Counted from the first letter of the stretch, positions 50,355-59,512 are shown. The stretch: 64,000 nucleotides of DNA from Fimbriimonadia bacterium (GCA_026129765.1 JAHCHP010000003.1:62001-126000), one strand, 5' to 3'. The notes: generated by a model from the sequence alone, not told the origin. A program made the numbers and translations.

Positions 50355-52358
50355 TCAAAATGCCCATACGATTTTCATCGAGGCGCGTTGCGTAAATTCC
50401 CGCGCGTTAGGGTCGCCCACGATCAGATAGATCTCCTGTCCTGTGAAGCCTGCGCTGCGATAGACAAAGTACCAGTTGGTCTTGTTATCCCGGCGCACGA
50501 GACGCCCTGTCAGCGCGCGCTTCGCGTCGATCTCCCAACCCACCGTCAAAATCTGTTGAGACGTTCGCCCATCCAATTGAAACACCGAGCTGTTGAGGCT
50601 GACGTCCACTTGCTTGAAAAGTCTTTGGGTCAGTCCCGCGCTGATATAACGGCTCGGTTTGGAGGCGCGCTTGCCCGTCTCAAAGAACAGATTCCATTGG
50701 CGGAAACGATTGGAGGTATTTCCATTCACCCAAAAGCCTACTACATCATCCTGTCCATCGCTGTAGGCGGAACGCTCGCGCTGCATGCCTATGCGAATGT
50801 CGGAACGGAATAGCAGGCTTATGCTTGCCTCGGCACCCTCTTGATACCGCGTTCGGTTGTAACGCCGGTACCGGTTCATAAACAGGTCCGCGTTGATCTC
50901 TTGGATATTGCCTGAGCGATATTGGCTGAAATAGGATGTGTAGAGGTATGCGCCGCGCCGGTCGGTGTCGGGAATGAAACCTAACGCGGGAACGAAGTCT
51001 GGCGCGATATCGATGTGGCGAACGGTGACGAACAAGCGTGGCACCTCATAATTCAAATAGAAGGAGGACGCGCTGGCTCGGTTTTGTTGCAGGCGCGCGG
51101 TTTCTCCTCCAATGTACCAATGCCCGAACTGCCGGTTGAAGTTCGCGCCGAACGCGCCATTTCGCGCGCCGGGTTCCTGACGCTGGGTGGTGAACAGGCT
51201 GAAACTGCCGCGTCCCGGAAAGCTGTGCCGCAAGTTGATTACGCTGTCGATGCGATTGCCGAACACGGCAGTCAGCGCGCCTAATGACGTTGTAGGGGTG
51301 GGTTTTCCAAAGAACTTTAACCCCGCGTCAAAATCGTTTATACGCTGGCTGTAAAACAGCCGCCCGATCCCATACTGACTGGTGAGGCTGAAGAAGTCTC
51401 CGCCTTCCAAAAAGAAAGGGCGTGTTTCGCTCAGGAACCGTTCGCGCCGGCTAAAGTCGATTCCTTCCACAGCACCCTCGATATTGCGAAAGTCGGGGTT
51501 CAGGCTTCCGACCAGCGTCAATTCGGAGGTGGGATTGATCCGCGCATCCAGGCCGGCTTGCATCGAGCGCGAACGGTTCTCTTTGCCCCATTCAGGCGCA
51601 AGATAGGTCAAAAACTGGGTTTGAATCCTTTCTGCGGGTGGCGGCGGCTGAACTCCGACCCAGCAAGCGATCTGTTCGGGTCGGCTGTTTAAGGAAGCGC
51701 GGCTCCAACGTGACTCGACTTTGGCGCGCGCCTGAAATCGCTCAAAGTTTATCGCCATCGTTTTGGGAGAGTTGCCTCCAGGACGATTCAAGATGTTCCA
51801 AGGCAGTTTGAACTCGGCGGTCCAGCCGTTCTCCACACGCTGGACTTTGGCGAGCCATTCGCCCCGCCATTCGCGTTTGTTGGCGCGTCCCCCCGTAAAC
51901 GATTCGTTTTGAGTTCCGAGCGCGTTGACATAGAACCATGACAGCGAGCCGTCCTGCCGCGCATAAAACGGGTCAATTCCAAATCCCAGCCTGTCCTCTC
52001 CTTCAAAGCTGGCGCCGGGGCGGATTTCGCGCGCGATTATGGAATCGGGCTGGGAGTCATGCGCGTGAAAAGCGACATAGATTGCCTCTTTATCGTAGCC
52101 AATCCAGACGCGGGTCTGGTCGTCGGCAGGTCGGGCAGTGTACGGGTCAATGAAAGCCTCTATCGCGGAGGCGTTTTGCCACTCGCTTTCATTGAGATGA
52201 CCATCGATAACCGGCGCGTTTTCCAACATCTTCGCTTCAACCGAATGAGAGGGTTGCGCGTTTGATGGACTTGTCAAGAGAAGAACAAGGGCAAAGATCA
52301 ACAGACAAAATCGTTGCGCACAGATGGATAGAGACACCGATCTATAGCGCGAAGCCAT
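50355..52358 (-). CDS. DUF5916-type outer-membrane protein with CBM9-like domain
   Basis: 667-aa exported protein. The signal peptide is near residues 12-36 ('FCLLIFALVLLLTSPSNAQ'). A carbohydrate-binding family 9-like domain follows (about 40-230: 'APVIDGHLNESEWQNAS', 'DDQTRVWIGYDKEAIYVAFHAHDS'), then 'FNVNP'-type 'SLNPDFRNIE' and 'FLSETRPFFLEGGDFF', the hallmark of DUF5916. The C-terminal 350 residues are beta-strand rich and end in Phe, consistent with an outer-membrane barrel. ATG 52358 is chosen after AAGGAG; the longer frame to 52628 translates a dispersed repeat and is rejected. Role unknown. Confidence 0.85.
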   Translation of the reverse strand: MASRYRSVSLSICAQRFCLLIFALVLLLTSPSNAQPSHSVEAKMLENAPVIDGHLNESEWQNASAIEAFIDPYTARPADDQTRVWIGYDKEAIYVAFHAHDSQPDSIIAREIRPGASFEGEDRLGFGIDPFYARQDGSLSWFYVNALGTQNESFTGGRANKREWRGEWLAKVQRVENGWTAEFKLPWNILNRPGGNSPKTMAINFERFQARAKVESRWSRASLNSRPEQIACWVGVQPPPPAERIQTQFLTYLAPEWGKENRSRSMQAGLDARINPTSELTLVGSLNPDFRNIEGAVEGIDFSRRERFLSETRPFFLEGGDFFSLTSQYGIGRLFYSQRINDFDAGLKFFGKPTPTTSLGALTAVFGNRIDSVINLRHSFPGRGSFSLFTTQRQEPGARNGAFGANFNRQFGHWYIGGETARLQQNRASASSFYLNYEVPRLFVTVRHIDIAPDFVPALGFIPDTDRRGAYLYTSYFSQYRSGNIQEINADLFMNRYRRYNRTRYQEGAEASISLLFRSDIRIGMQRERSAYSDGQDDVVGFWVNGNTSNRFRQWNLFFETGKRASKPSRYISAGLTQRLFKQVDVSLNSSVFQLDGRTSQQILTVGWEIDAKRALTGRLVRRDNKTNWYFVYRSAGFTGQEIYLIVGDPNAREFTQRASMKIVWAF

Positions 52359-52420
52359 CACTCCTTCCCCTTGTTTGCAGTGGGAAGGTTGGGTAGGGAG
52401 GGCGTCTTTCTCTATGAAGA

Positions 52421-52459
52421 CCCCCTCCGTCAGGTTCCCCCTGCAAGCAAAGGGAACCG
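52421..52459. repeat. GGTTCCCC palindrome, copy B
   Basis: Same orientation as copy A, with a CTGCAAGCAA loop and a slightly degenerate right arm (AGGGAACC). It lies in the leader between the terminase end and the DUF5916 start. Confidence 0.75.
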
Positions 52460-52600
52460 AAAAAGGCTTGCAGTCCGCTGAGTGGCTGTCCATCAATGTA
52501 AGGGCAACCGCTTGCGCCCGTTCTGTCGCTTTCTCCATCAAAGTCGTTTCAAACTCCTTTCCACTTTCTTCCGCTTTCATAGACATAAGTATACTATTTA

Positions 52601-53833
52601 TTATACCCTTCTTTTTCCGGCAATGCAAATGGGCGTATGATAGGGCGCAGGCAGCGCATCCAACGCTAAAGCGGTGGCGATGACTAAGTCATCATGCCCT
52701 CCGATGGGCGCGCTCAGTTTGACGCCGTTGTCGCGCGGAACCGCCTCGAAGAAGCGCAGTTCGTTCAGCAAAGCCTCCTCGTTGGGCAGACCCAATGACC
52801 CTTTTTCCAGCACGAGCGCAAGCTGATCGATGAGCCGCCCTTTGTGCGCGGCATTGAAGACGATTCCTTCTATGGGGCAGTCGCAGAGCGGTTCCAGGAT
52901 TTCCATCGCGGCGTCGCCTGCGCCTGTCCGGTCACACAGAGCGCGTTCGACATGAAACTCGCGCAGCGTTTGCGCGATCTGTTGCGCTTGCGCTTGCCAA
53001 GGCACCCGATGCCAGCGATAGACCGCGCGTATCACCGCATGGCTACGGTAGCCTTGCGCGATGGCGAGAGCGGTGTAATCGTGATAGCGCGCCCAGTCGA
53101 TTCCTGCCACAATGGGCGCGTCGGAGTCGATCTCGCTGTTTCCGCGCTTGACCGCCTTTTCCAGCCATTCGCTTTTGAATACCTGTCCCGCCGGGTCGAC
53201 AAACTGCGCTTGGTATTCCACCCCGAACTGTTGTCCGCTCATCGAGTCGCGCTGCCAATCCAACTGGACGGGCGACAGCAAGGGATTTTGCCATGAAGGG
53301 CATTGTTGGCTCCAAACGCGCCCCTCTTCGATTTGACCTTGCGCAAAGAGCGCGTGAAAATGGTTTTTACCCTGGGGAGTGGAGGCTAACACGATCCGAC
53401 CTCCCGTATCCGCCACCATGGGCAGCAGCGTCTCCATAATGACTGGCGATTGCAAAAAGGCGGCTTCATCTACCACGATCAAATGCGCTTTTCGCCCTCG
53501 CAAATAGCGTCCTTCGCGCGCGCTGGAACGCGCCAGGAGTCGGCTGCCGCCATAACGCAGCATAGGACGCGGCGATCGTCGAAGCAGAACAGCGGGTCCA
53601 CCCGTTTGTCGCTGCAGAATCTCACAGACTTTATCGAAGATGGGCAGGCATTGATCTTGCGTGGGCGCAACAATCAACACTTCCCTCGGAGCAGGTTCAT
53701 TCAGGGTTTGAACGATTTCATGCGCGCAGGCTTCGCTTTTACCCCATCGACGCCCGCACGCCAACACTTTGATCGGGACTTTTGTTTCCAAAAACAGCCG
53801 CTGTCCCGCATGCGGCTTCCATCCTAAGAACAT
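52601..53833 (-). CDS. Lone terminase large subunit-like ATPase/nuclease
   Basis: 410-aa Terminase_6-type protein with both functional domains. The N-terminal ATPase has Walker A 'GRRWGKS' (~28-34) and Walker B 'LIVVDEAAF' (~119), with 'STPQGKNHF' as the coupling motif. The C-terminal RNase H-fold nuclease shows 'GIDWARYHDYTA', 'CDRTGAGDA' and 'GGHDDLVIATALAL'. All acidic residues are present, so it looks intact. In phages it cuts and packages DNA, but no portal, capsid, small terminase or integrase gene is near. ATG 53833 is used. It follows rnhA on the same strand with a 51-bp gap. Confidence 0.87.
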   Translation of the reverse strand: MFLGWKPHAGQRLFLETKVPIKVLACGRRWGKSEACAHEIVQTLNEPAPREVLIVAPTQDQCLPIFDKVCEILQRQTGGPAVLLRRSPRPMLRYGGSRLLARSSAREGRYLRGRKAHLIVVDEAAFLQSPVIMETLLPMVADTGGRIVLASTPQGKNHFHALFAQGQIEEGRVWSQQCPSWQNPLLSPVQLDWQRDSMSGQQFGVEYQAQFVDPAGQVFKSEWLEKAVKRGNSEIDSDAPIVAGIDWARYHDYTALAIAQGYRSHAVIRAVYRWHRVPWQAQAQQIAQTLREFHVERALCDRTGAGDAAMEILEPLCDCPIEGIVFNAAHKGRLIDQLALVLEKGSLGLPNEEALLNELRFFEAVPRDNGVKLSAPIGGHDDLVIATALALDALPAPYHTPICIAGKRRV

Positions 53834-53884
53834 CAAGGTTTTACATCACTTCCCATAACCACAGGATGGAAAGGCGCGCGCGCG

Positions 53885-54295
53885 TCAACGCAGACTGGGT
53901 TTTTGTTTCGCGCCTTTCGTAGCCAATGAATCGGCAATTCGATTGTATTCGCGCAAAATATGACGCGCTTCCATCGTGAGGAAGGGTGTAGACAGAGCTT
54001 TCGCTTTCTCAAACAGCTCTTGGAGGGTCAGGTCTTTTACGCGATAGATTCCTGTCCATTGCCGGACGATCAGTTCGCTGTCGGAACACCAGACTAATTC
54101 GGAAACGCCATGCTGGTTGGCTAATTCTAATCCCCGGATGAGCGCGGTATATTCTGCCACGTTGTTCGTCGTCTTCCCAATATACTCGCTGATCTGATCC
54201 AAGACGGTTCCGTTTTCATCCATCAGCACTGCGCCAATGCCCGCATCGCCTGGGTTACCTCTCGATGCGCCGTCGGTATATAAAAAAGCTTTCAT
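53885..54295 (-). CDS. rnhA: Ribonuclease HI
   Basis: 136-aa RNase HI cleaving the RNA strand of RNA-DNA hybrids. The catalytic set is complete: Asp8 ('YTDGASRGNPG'), Glu48 ('NNVAEYTALI'), Asp72 ('CSDSELIVRQ') and Asp122 ('NRIADSLA'). Short, without an N-terminal hybrid-binding domain. ATG 54295 is the only start compatible with the -10 box 7 nt upstream. The longer open frame from 54373 crosses that promoter and is rejected. Confidence 0.93.
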   Translation of the reverse strand: MKAFLYTDGASRGNPGDAGIGAVLMDENGTVLDQISEYIGKTTNNVAEYTALIRGLELANQHGVSELVWCSDSELIVRQWTGIYRVKDLTLQELFEKAKALSTPFLTMEARHILREYNRIADSLATKGAKQKPSLR

Positions 54296-54302
54296 CGCGA
54301 AA

Positions 54303-54308
54303 ATTATA
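54303..54308 (-). promoter_or_regulatory. -10 box of a probable leaderless rnhA promoter
   Basis: TATAAT on the minus strand ends 7 nt before ATG 54295; no Shine-Dalgarno is present between. Confidence 0.6.
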
Positions 54309-54393
54309 CTCGATACCCTATTAGCAGGATTCGCTTTATTGAGCGCGAAAAGAATGCTGTTCCTGGAACACATTACAAGGAGGTTTTCTATCG

Positions 54394-54915
54394 ATGATAC
54401 GAAAATGGCTCGTTGCGAGCGCGCTCTGTATTTTGGCAGGCAGCACCCTGCAGGTGAGTTCTGCCCAATTTGATGATGGCAATCTTCGCGCCCGCGCGGG
54501 AATCTTTATCCCGTCTGAAGGCGGATTGCAGAACTACAAAAAAGTTTGGTTTGCGGTTGGACTGGCTTATGAATTAGAGGGTTTACCCCTGCTGGGCAGC
54601 AGCGGGTCGGAAATCAGTGTGGACCTGTTTGCGCATCACACCGGCGGATCCCGCGGAACGATTGTGCCAATTGTGTTCAGTCAGAAATATGCTCAAGCCA
54701 TGACCAGCGGCGTAGAAGTGAATTTCTCTGTGGGGGTCGGCATGTGGATTGTCGATGCGCAGGGTCCCAGCAGCAATGTGTTGGGCGGTCGCGTAGGGTT
54801 GAATGTTTTGCTGGGCGGCGGTTTTTCTGTGGATGCCCATTACGATTTCACGGATCGTAAGAGTGGGAACCCGCGCGCAAACGGCGTCTCGCTTATGTTG
54901 GGTTATCAATTCTGA
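54394..54915 (+). CDS. Small outer-membrane beta-barrel protein
   Basis: 173-aa exported protein: signal peptide 'MIRKWLVASALCILAGSTLQVSSAQ', then alternating polar/nonpolar strands ('SGVEVNFSVGVGMWIV', 'GGRVGLNVLLGGGFSVDAHYDF') and a final Phe ('LMLGYQF'), the signature of OmpA/OmpW-like 8-stranded barrels. A Shine-Dalgarno AAGGAGG lies upstream at about 10 nt. Specific role unknown. Confidence 0.8.
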   Translation: MIRKWLVASALCILAGSTLQVSSAQFDDGNLRARAGIFIPSEGGLQNYKKVWFAVGLAYELEGLPLLGSSGSEISVDLFAHHTGGSRGTIVPIVFSQKYAQAMTSGVEVNFSVGVGMWIVDAQGPSSNVLGGRVGLNVLLGGGFSVDAHYDFTDRKSGNPRANGVSLMLGYQF

Positions 54916-55186
54916 GTGGATTTGGGGGAGGGGTATCAAATCTGGTGGCGATGCCCTTCCGGTTCCCCTTGCTTGCAGGGGGAACCTTTCGGAGGGGGTT
55001 TTTTGAACAGCAGATGCCTCGGCTCCGCTCGGCATGACACATAAGAAGAATTCTGGTTCTGTTGTCATTCTGAGCGAAGCGAAGAATCTGCTGTTCAGAG
55101 ACGAAGTGCCACTGGTCTCTGCGACTTTGCGCTTCTGAATTGAGCCGTTCTATATCAGCCGTTGCCCAACAATGAGTCTCCCCGAT
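54916..55186. other. Gap with repeats between convergent genes
   Basis: No gene is supported. It holds GGTTCCCC palindrome copy C, followed by GGAGGGGGTTTTTT that could serve as a terminator of the upstream gene. A 'CATTCTGAGCGAAGCG' element (near 55066) and 'CGGCTCCGCTCGG' are also present, both of kinds often dispersed in genomes. Confidence 0.6.
54959..54998. repeat. GGTTCCCC palindrome, copy C (inverted)
   Basis: Reverse-complement orientation of copies A and B. It runs CCGGTTCCCC, a TTGCTTGCA loop and GGGGGAACC, then GGAGGGGG. Confidence 0.75.
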
Positions 55187-56626
55187 TTACTTCGCGGGTG
55201 GTCCCACCACTTTTACAATCCAGTCGCCAATCGCTTTGAGCGCGGCGGGGTTGATCGTTTCCTCTATCGATTGGTACTCCATCGGCGAGCCCGTCACACT
55301 CTTTTGAAAGAGGTGGTTTAGGTTGGGCATGCGTTTGATTGTATATCGCTTATTGCCACCCGCTTTTAGGGCAGCCTCGATTTTGGGCAGATTTTGGTCC
55401 GCATCCACCTGCAAGTCCTTTTCGCCATTAATCGCCAGCACCGGCACACGGGTTTTCTTGAGATAGGGCGCTGGGTCCAGCGTCAAGAAAGTTCGAAACC
55501 AGGGGTTGACCATCGCTCGCGCTTGTATACGCAAGGCTGCGACTGTGTCCTTTATTTCCGCCTTCTTTTCTTCAGACTGTTTCGCTAAAAACTGGTCCAT
55601 CGCAGCGATTATTTTCTCGGCGGCGCGTTGATCATTTTTCTCTTCCCGAATGATTTTGAAGATCGCTCCCTGCAACTCTCGGTTTAACTTGATATCTTCT
55701 TCAGAGGCTCCCCCTGCGCGAGCCAACAGCGAAGACTGCAGGTAAAGAATCTCTTCGCCTGTGACGCCTGTGCCTGCCATCAACACGATAAAACCGACAT
55801 CGTTCGATTGGGATGCGGCGATGGGCGCGACCAATCCACCTTCACTATGCCCCACAATCCCGATTTTGCGCGGGTTGATCTCTTTGCGCTTTTTCAAAAA
55901 AGCCACCGCTGCCAACGAGTCGCTGGCAAAATCGAGCGTGGTCGCGGTCATAAAATCGCCTTTGGAGTCGTGCGTTCCCCGATCATCATAGCGCAGCACC
56001 GCAATCCCGCGTCGCGAGAGATAATCTGCCAGCACAAGGAAGGGCTTATGCCCCATCAACTCTTCATCGCGATTCTGCGGACCTGACCCGCTGACCAGCA
56101 CGACCGCCGGGAAGGGACCCTTACCGTTCGGCACAGTGAGTGTGCCTGCCAGCGTAACCCCCTTCGCTTTTGGGTTATTGATTTTAACCTCGATGGCTTT
56201 GTAGGGGAACGGCGGCTTGGGGACTTGGGTCCGTTTGGGCGCGCTCACTTTTGCGCCTTTGGTCAACACGAGGTCTAAACTAACGTTGTTTTGTGACCAT
56301 TTTCCCGTTAAGGTCTTGTTATCTTCACTGACCGTGGCTTTGTAAGTTCCCATCACAGAATCAACCTTTACCTCCAAGTTTCGTCCTTCCAATGAAATGC
56401 TGCTGATAGGAATCCCTTTCGCGCCTTGATCGGGGCTGTCCACCGTGCCTGTCCAGCCATCCCCTTGCTTTTTGAAATGCATGACTAATGCCAAAGACCC
56501 GCCCGCGACACTCAATTTACCCACCCATGTGCCTGTCAGGTCCACCTCTTGCGCAAAGATGGATTGACCGCTCAATACCAAGAACAGAGCCAATCCCAAC
56601 ACGCCCATTTTCCAATTCATTTGCAT
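55187..56626 (-). CDS. Secreted alpha/beta hydrolase with N-terminal beta domain
   Basis: 479-aa exported hydrolase. The signal peptide ends in 'SGQSIFAQ'. Residues about 25-115 are a lipocalin-like beta domain ('LTGTWVGKLSVAGG', 'GWTGTVDSPDQG', 'LTGKWSQNNVSL'), similar in style to the one in the triple amidohydrolase. The catalytic domain has 'VLVSGSGPQNRDE', nucleophile Ser in 'VGHSEGGLVAP', acid in 'INGEKDLQVD' and His in 'NLNHLFQ'. Esterase or peptidase activity is likely but unproven. The start is ATG 56626, 4 nt after CAGGAGG, or ATG 56620 at 10 nt. Confidence 0.9.
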   Translation of the reverse strand: MQMNWKMGVLGLALFLVLSGQSIFAQEVDLTGTWVGKLSVAGGSLALVMHFKKQGDGWTGTVDSPDQGAKGIPISSISLEGRNLEVKVDSVMGTYKATVSEDNKTLTGKWSQNNVSLDLVLTKGAKVSAPKRTQVPKPPFPYKAIEVKINNPKAKGVTLAGTLTVPNGKGPFPAVVLVSGSGPQNRDEELMGHKPFLVLADYLSRRGIAVLRYDDRGTHDSKGDFMTATTLDFASDSLAAVAFLKKRKEINPRKIGIVGHSEGGLVAPIAASQSNDVGFIVLMAGTGVTGEEILYLQSSLLARAGGASEEDIKLNRELQGAIFKIIREEKNDQRAAEKIIAAMDQFLAKQSEEKKAEIKDTVAALRIQARAMVNPWFRTFLTLDPAPYLKKTRVPVLAINGEKDLQVDADQNLPKIEAALKAGGNKRYTIKRMPNLNHLFQKSVTGSPMEYQSIEETINPAALKAIGDWIVKVVGPPAK

Positions 56627-56642
56627 AAAGCCTCCTGCCGTT

Positions 56643-56648
56643 ATTATA
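56643..56648 (-). promoter_or_regulatory. -10 box of the secreted hydrolase gene
   Basis: TATAAT on the minus strand, about 16 nt before ATG 56626, so the leader is very short and the Shine-Dalgarno lies within it. Confidence 0.5.
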
Positions 56649-56670
56649 CGGGATTTTGTGAAAAAAGGTT

Positions 56671-57132
56671 TTACTTCGATTCCAAGGGGACATTGTCGCC
56701 CGGCTGCAAGGGCGGCGAGAACAGCACCAACGCAACGGAGGGCTTGGTGTCTTTGTTGATGAAATAATGCGGCTTGCCTTTCGGCACAAACGCGCTGTCG
56801 CCCGCTTTCATCTCGATGCGTTTGCCATCGACAAACATCTCTCCAAACCCTTGCTGAACCATCACGAACATATCGCTCTTCATATGCGCATGCGGCTTCT
56901 CACCGGTCCGAATCGCCACCGCCAGCAGGGTGGCATGGTCGGTTTGCGCAACCACTTCACGCCCCAATCCCAACTCCTCAGAGATTTTGATTTGCGACAC
57001 GAGTGAAGACCACTCTAAGGCGCGGATTTGATCGTCCGCTACCCACACCTTTGCCGAGAGGGTTTGCGCGGCGAGATAGGTCAAGCTGCCTGCGGACAAC
57101 AGGCATAACAGGCACAATGTCCAACGTTTCAT
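56671..57132 (-). CDS. Secreted cupin-domain protein
   Basis: 153-aa exported cupin. The signal peptide is 'MKRWTLCLLCLLSAGSLTYLAAQ'. The cupin core shows 'TGEKPHAHMKSDMFVMVQQGFGEMFVDG' (motif 1, His pair and Glu-type position) and 'GDSAFVPKGKPHYFIN' (motif 2, His). Metal binding is likely; function unknown. GGAGG lies 8 nt before ATG 57132. The longer frame from 57219 overlaps the divergent carboxypeptidase start and is rejected. Confidence 0.85.
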   Translation of the reverse strand: MKRWTLCLLCLLSAGSLTYLAAQTLSAKVWVADDQIRALEWSSLVSQIKISEELGLGREVVAQTDHATLLAVAIRTGEKPHAHMKSDMFVMVQQGFGEMFVDGKRIEMKAGDSAFVPKGKPHYFINKDTKPSVALVLFSPPLQPGDNVPLESK

Positions 57133-57201
57133 TTTATCAGCCTCCGGGTTAATTATGTCACATCGGCAGGGAATTCTTGTCATTTCGCGTAATCGGAAGT
57201 T

Positions 57202-58815
57202 ATGGAAATCGTGGTTCATAGCTTATGGGTAGGTTTTTTGTTGGGACTGATTTGCGCGGTTGCCCAAGCGCAGAAGCCGCCGCTAACGCGCGCGGAACGC
57301 TCGAATTATGCTGAGACATCGACCTATGAAGAGGTCATTCGTTTTTTGGATGATCTGCAGAAGCAAGGCGCGCCGATCCGCATTCAGCCTATCGGTGTCA
57401 GCGAGGGCGGCAGACCGATCCCATTGGTGATCTGCGCCAAACCGCTGGTTGCCACGCCTGCCGAGGCGCGCCGGATGAACAAAGCCATCGTCTATGTTCA
57501 GGCGAATATTCATGGCGGTGAGGTGGAAGGCAAAGAAGCGATCTTGATGATGCTCAGGGAATTGTCAAGAACCGATAAAGACAAGTTGTTAAATGAGGTG
57601 ATCCTGTTGGTCACACCCATCTACAATATCGATGGGAACGAAAAGTGGGGACCCAATACGCGCAACCGCCCAGAACAGGACGGACCGGAACCGGTGGGAG
57701 AGAGGTTTAATGGTCAAGGCTTGGATTTGAACCGCGATTGCATCAAAGCGGAGTCGCCGGAAATGCGCGCCGCGCTCAAAGCGATCTACACGACTTGGGA
57801 CCCGGATTTGGTCATCGATTTGCACACCACGAACGGAAGCCGTCATGGCTATCATTTGACTTATGCGCCGCCCCTGAACCCCAACACCGAGCCGGGTATT
57901 ATGCGCTATACGCGAGACAGTTTGCTGCCGGGAATTCGCCGCCGCCTGCAGCGCGAAGCGGGCGAATACCTGTTTGATTACGGCAACGTAATGCAGAAAG
58001 AGGGGCAATCGGTTTGGTCTACTTTTGGCGAGGAAGCGCGCTATGTGACGAACTATGTGGGATTGCGGAATCGAATCGCGGTGCTTTCGGAAGCCACCAG
58101 CTACCTGCCCTTTGAAACGCGGGTCCGATCTACTTATCGGTTTGTGGAAGCCGTGTTGAAGGAGACCGCCAAAAACCGGTCCAAAGTTCTCCAGTTAACT
58201 CGCGACGCTGATGCGCGGGTCAGCAGGTGGGGGAGCAGCCCTTCAAGCGCGCCTGCATTGGGGGTTCGATTCGAGACGCAGTCGCGGGGTGTGGAACCGG
58301 TAAGGTTGGAGAAATTGGGTCCCGGCGAAAAACCGCGCCCGCGCAGCGCGCCCAAAGCGACCCACAACGTGGAGATGCCTGTCTATGACCGTTTCCAAGC
58401 GACTCGAACCGCCCGTCTGCCCATTGCCTACCTGCTTTCAACCCAGGACACAAAAACGGTAGAACTTCTTCGGAGGCATGGAGTGGTGGTAGAACGATTG
58501 AAAGGCGCGTGGTTCGGGTTGGGGGAGGCTTTCAATATAAAAGAATGCGATATCAGTAAAACGCTCTTTCAAGGACACCGCCTGATTCGTTTGGAAGGCG
58601 AGTTCAGGCAGGCGGTGTGGGACATGCCTTTAGGCGGCTATTTAGTTCGAACCGCACAGCCTTTGGGGGTTCTGATTTTCCACCTGTTGGAGCCAGAAAG
58701 TTTGGACGGCGTGGCGGCATGGGGCTTTTTGGAATCATCATTCAGTATTGGTTCATCCTATCCGATCCTAAAAATCTTTAACCCTGTTCGATTGCCGACC
58801 GAACAGGTGGATTAA
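57202..58815 (+). CDS. Secreted M14-family zinc carboxypeptidase
   Basis: 537-aa exported metallopeptidase. The signal peptide ends in 'CAVAQAQ'. Zinc ligands are His and Glu in 'NIHGGEVEGKE' (~104-107) and His in 'VIDLHTTNG' (~208). The catalytic Glu is probably in 'LSEATSY' (~296). 'LDLNRDCIK' supplies the Asn-Arg substrate pocket. The M14 core covers about residues 40-320. The rest (to 537) is an extra domain of no recognised type. It is divergent from the cupin gene with 69 bp between starts. Confidence 0.9.
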   Translation: MEIVVHSLWVGFLLGLICAVAQAQKPPLTRAERSNYAETSTYEEVIRFLDDLQKQGAPIRIQPIGVSEGGRPIPLVICAKPLVATPAEARRMNKAIVYVQANIHGGEVEGKEAILMMLRELSRTDKDKLLNEVILLVTPIYNIDGNEKWGPNTRNRPEQDGPEPVGERFNGQGLDLNRDCIKAESPEMRAALKAIYTTWDPDLVIDLHTTNGSRHGYHLTYAPPLNPNTEPGIMRYTRDSLLPGIRRRLQREAGEYLFDYGNVMQKEGQSVWSTFGEEARYVTNYVGLRNRIAVLSEATSYLPFETRVRSTYRFVEAVLKETAKNRSKVLQLTRDADARVSRWGSSPSSAPALGVRFETQSRGVEPVRLEKLGPGEKPRPRSAPKATHNVEMPVYDRFQATRTARLPIAYLLSTQDTKTVELLRRHGVVVERLKGAWFGLGEAFNIKECDISKTLFQGHRLIRLEGEFRQAVWDMPLGGYLVRTAQPLGVLIFHLLEPESLDGVAAWGFLESSFSIGSSYPILKIFNPVRLPTEQVD

Positions 58816-58825
58816 GAATCGGTTG

Positions 58826-59512
58826 TTAACCCGCTTTCAGCCGTATCTGTAATCGTCTCAAGTGATACAGATCGTGCCACAGCGCGCGGCGCAGCGTCTT
58901 GCGCGCGGTCCAGCGTTCGCCTTCCACCGCGTAAACGCGCGCGCTGTCGGGCATGCTCAATACATAAGGGATGTGTTGTTCCAAGAAGAACCGACGCGAC
59001 CATTCGATATCTCCCCAACGATCTTCCGACCACTCGGGGCGCATTAAATCCCCTGGCGACCCGCGCAACCGGGAAGCATAGTAGAGTTCTGCGCGAGCCA
59101 GATGAGTCAACTCCCAAGAGATCATCGGATCGCCTTCCGACTCCTCCAGCCAAGCCCGCGCTAATGCCATCACATCGTGGCGGCTCCATATTAAATAGCG
59201 TTCAATTTGTTCCACAATAACGGCATCAACTGGCTGAAGGTCCCATTCAAAACAGCCTTCGGTATCCCCGATTTCAGGATACCCGGTCGCTTCTTGGCGC
59301 TCGACAATGTTGAAGGGCGCGTCGATGGCAGGAGGCGTTTCGCCATGCGCGCGCAGCCAGTCGCTGCCCCATTCTAAATTTCTCTGCAAGTCGCGCAGGG
59401 CATCACGCTCATTAATCCCTTGTCCCGACAGCGACAAAAAGTCAAATGCCCAAACCATCGCCTCGCCCGTCGGCTTCACTTCTATCGAAACAGCGATTTC
59501 CTGTGCGTTCAT
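58826..59512 (-). CDS. DinB-like protein with a HicB-like N-terminus
   Basis: 228-aa protein of mixed character. The first 60 residues resemble a HicB-type partial RNase H fold ('EVKPTGEAMVWAFDFLSLSGQGINERDALRDLQRNLEWG'). The last 130 resemble DinB/YfiT helices ('IEQIERYLIWSRHDVMALARAW', 'WELTHLARAELYYASRL', 'LRRALWHDLYHLRRLQ' with metal-type His). Its ATG overlaps the D-aminoacylase stop by 4 nt, so translation is coupled. Enzyme function is unknown; both halves are weak matches judged by eye. Confidence 0.62.
   Translation of the reverse strand: MNAQEIAVSIEVKPTGEAMVWAFDFLSLSGQGINERDALRDLQRNLEWGSDWLRAHGETPPAIDAPFNIVERQEATGYPEIGDTEGCFEWDLQPVDAVIVEQIERYLIWSRHDVMALARAWLEESEGDPMISWELTHLARAELYYASRLRGSPGDLMRPEWSEDRWGDIEWSRRFFLEQHIPYVLSMPDSARVYAVEGERWTARKTLRRALWHDLYHLRRLQIRLKAG

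Noticed and set aside
52359-52628. N-terminal extension of the DUF5916 gene to 52628
   Set aside because: The extension translates a dispersed palindromic repeat and lies before the signal peptide; AAGGAG at 52358 supports the shorter start.
52601-53833. Prophage around the terminase
   Set aside because: No other phage structural or integration gene occurs within 10 kb and the flanks are ordinary chromosomal genes.
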